64,000 bases of DNA from Streptomyces cinnabarinus. Its GTDB lineage: Bacteria > Actinomycetota > Actinomycetes > Streptomycetales > Streptomycetaceae. The notes beneath the pieces are model-generated. The model was given only the letters and a program-made list of their open reading frames with translations. It ran no database searches and had not been told where the DNA came from. The first letter of the stretch is position 1, and every line of letters begins with the position of its first letter. Positions 60,881 to 64,000 of the stretch are shown piece after piece. Position numbers and translations under genes: made by a program. The stretch lies in contig NZ_CP114413.1 of NCBI RefSeq assembly GCF_027270315.1, forward strand, positions 9,362,001 to 9,426,000, given 5' to 3'.

Positions 60881-61128
60881 CAGCTTGGCCCTCCCTGGTC
60901 CAGGGCGCAGTTGACGGCTGCGTTGAGGGGTTCGGCGTGGGCGCCGCGCGCGGCTGCGGGGCCGTGGACGGCGCCGGGGTGGCGGGAGTGCGTGACGATG
61001 GGGAGTTCACGGCGTCCCGGCGGGAGGGGGGTGCCCGCACGTGCGGGTGCGGAACATATGGCGGGCAGCGCGAACGCACAGGCGGCTGCCGCCAGCAGCG
61101 TCGTGCGGCGAGACGGGCCGTGGGTCAA
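60880..61128 (-). CDS. Small Tat-signal peptide ORF upstream of the amidase
   Basis: 82 residues. HGPSRRTTLLAAAACAFALP then AICSAPARAG is a twin-arginine-type signal with an Ala-x-Ala cleavage site. The rest (TPLPPGRRELPIVTHSRHPG, AEPLNAAVNCALDQGGPS) has no domain. It may be a separate secreted peptide, or the displaced signal sequence of the amidase, separated by a frameshift. Confidence 0.5.
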   Translation of the reverse strand: MTHGPSRRTTLLAAAACAFALPAICSAPARAGTPLPPGRRELPIVTHSRHPGAVHGPAAARGAHAEPLNAAVNCALDQGGPS

Positions 61129-61564
61129 CAGTCCTCCAAGGGGTGAGGAGCTACAAGCAATTGTCGAGATGTTGACAGGTTCCAGTCAAGATGGCGGTAG
61201 TCGTCCGACGTACCGGCACGGAAGCCATTCCGTTGTTGGTGGTCGTGGACCGATGTGCGCAGTCTCAGAGGCTTCGATCCCCGCCCCGCCCTCCTCGCAC
61301 ACCGGCCGAACGGTCATTTCAGTCGCCACCGTTCCGGGGACTTCTGGGTGCGTTTGCCATCTTGGCCGCGGCGTGTGCGCCTGAAGAACCGTCTGTCAGG
61401 GCGGCCACCGCACTCACGGCAAGTGGACTGGTTCTGATCGCGGTTCTTGTTGTTCCTCCCCAGTCAGACCCGGGAACTGTTCGCGTGAGACCGCGTACGG
61501 CTTGTCGTCCGTCGACCAGAATTGACGCTCCCTCAGTTCCTGTAGACCGCCGCTGCGGTTGGCT
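61129..61564. other. Stretch without recognisable gene
   Basis: No family-like frame; the Tat ORF promoter should lie near 61140-61200. Confidence 0.35.
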
Positions 61565-61695
61565 TGGGACGGTGATGGTGCTGGTCATGCAGGCCGGTGC
61601 ACCGTTCTGGGACTCGTTGGTGTTCGCCGGGATCGACGATGTGGATGTCGAGGCGGTGACGGCCGCGTTCGGGACGGTCGAAGTCATGGCGAGAG
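61565..61695 (+). mobile_element. ISL3-family transposase, N-terminal scrap
   Basis: Reads GTVMVLVMQAGAPFWDSLVF, AGIDDVDVEAVTAAFGTVEV, MARG, the start of ISL3-group transposases before their zinc ribbon. The rest is missing. Complements the ISL3 scrap at 11.4 kb, which lacks this part, though the two are far apart. Confidence 0.5.
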
Positions 61696-61723
61696 GCTTC
61701 CCCGGTCGCGTCGGACCGAGGCA

Positions 61724-61990
61724 GTCACCAGCCCGACGGCTGCGGCTTAGTACCTGGGCACCGACAAGGAGCGAGCGTCGGTACGTGATGGGGAAGGAGA
61801 ACGTGGATCGAGCTCCGGTGCGGTGCTCGATATCGATCATCACGGCAGAGTCGAGCCTGGGCAGCTGCCTGGCCAGGAGGAGCGGAAGGGCCCAGCCCCA
61901 GGTGAGCGAGTCGATCGCATTGCCGTAGACCAGGGCGGCACACCGGTTCGTTCCCAGTGCTTCCCGCAGGGCGCCGGAGAAGGGGCGGGC
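61724..61990 (-). pseudogene. Unassigned coding remnant
   Basis: A minus-strand frame with good coding character: NRCAALVYGNAIDSLTWGWA, LPLLLARQLPRLDSAVMIDI, HRTGARSTFSFPITYRRSLL, VGAQVLSRSRR. I do not recognise the family. No start and an Arg/Pro-rich continuation on both sides, so probably a gene scrap. The rest of 61696-62285 shows nothing else. Confidence 0.3.
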
Positions 61991-62285
61991 GGACCGTGGA
62001 CCGTCCCAGTCGGGACGGAGCCGGCGGAAGCGGGCCCGACCTCCGAAGCGACTGCCACTTGGTCTCCACGCACCACCCAAGGGCAGGACGGCGTAACGGT
62101 CTGCGCCCCCTCCTCAGTCGGCCCGCCGCATTCACTGTGCTTGCACCTATAGTCGGTATTCGGCCACCGATAAACGAACTCCTCTGCTGTAAAGGCACTT
62201 TCGCAACTAGTCGCGCGCATGACATCTTGCGTCCATCACTTGTTTCGTACGACCCGGCCTGACCACCGGGTCCTCGGAGGACGCA

Positions 62286-64000
<1,715 letters not shown>

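Overview
The window looks like an accessory, probably arm-located, part of a Streptomyces (or close relative) chromosome. The DNA is very GC-rich, GTG starts and GGAGG-type ribosome sites are common, and several genes belong to actinomycete families (DUF6415, DUF5959, XRE regulators with TPR-like tails, NB-ARC/TPR proteins, Tat-exported enzymes). It is dense in broken genes and transposon scars (ISL3, IS5, IS630, IS256 and a group II intron). No tRNA, rRNA or replication origin is seen.

Layout. 0-3.1 kb: end of an unknown gene, a DUF4157 putative effector, and a collapsed two-component system. 3.1-8.8 kb: a DinB-like protein, a scrap of GH10 xylanase, and a possible small RiPP-type locus (long PIMT-like methyltransferase, 37-residue Asp/Gly/Pro peptide, DUF6415 and two small unknowns) facing a frameshifted XRE regulator and a GNAT enzyme. 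8.5-11.3 kb: a lipoprotein and a secreted trypsin-like protease. 12.1-22.6 kb: the standout, a two-gene Tc-toxin-like locus. It has a 1210-residue TcA-like protein with a TPR-like front end, and a 2001-residue TcB-TcC fusion whose C-terminal payload carries an HEXXH motif; a 292-residue companion follows. 22.8-29 kb: DUF5959, gene scraps (adenosine deaminase, NACHT protein, IS5), a SLATT membrane protein, TerB, and a TetR/SRPBCC pair with two matching operators.

28.7-31.7 kb: a group II intron sits inside a decayed IS630 transposase, with both splice boundaries inferable. 31.9-37.4 kb: GNAT, lipoprotein, DUF2283, a large NB-ARC/TPR signalling ATPase, and DnaE and AraC scraps. 37.9-41 kb: a Ser/Thr kinase with a PQQ-type propeller. 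41.3-46.9 kb: an IS630 fragment at a junction between a cut gene and a cut toxin-like gene, an ArsR/SRPBCC/DinB operon, an Ig-like membrane protein, and a CHAT-domain remnant beside an IS5 remnant. 47.3-53.2 kb: a catabolic divergon (MFS, hydroxyacid dehydrogenase, truncated flavoprotein, AtuA-like, DUF4387; divergent GntR and tartrate/D-malate-type dehydrogenase). 54.1-64 kb: Tat-exported amine-oxidase-like flavoprotein, DHFR-like protein, a three-repeat CRISPR mini-array without cas genes, a secreted GHL10-type hydrolase, a PGRP amidase behind a small Tat-signal ORF, and the start of a secreted subtilase running off the window.

Several genes are split by single-base shifts, often in G or C runs (methyltransferase, XRE regulator, protease and others). 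These may be real decay or consensus errors in the assembly. All family assignments were made by reading the sequence; no database search was run.
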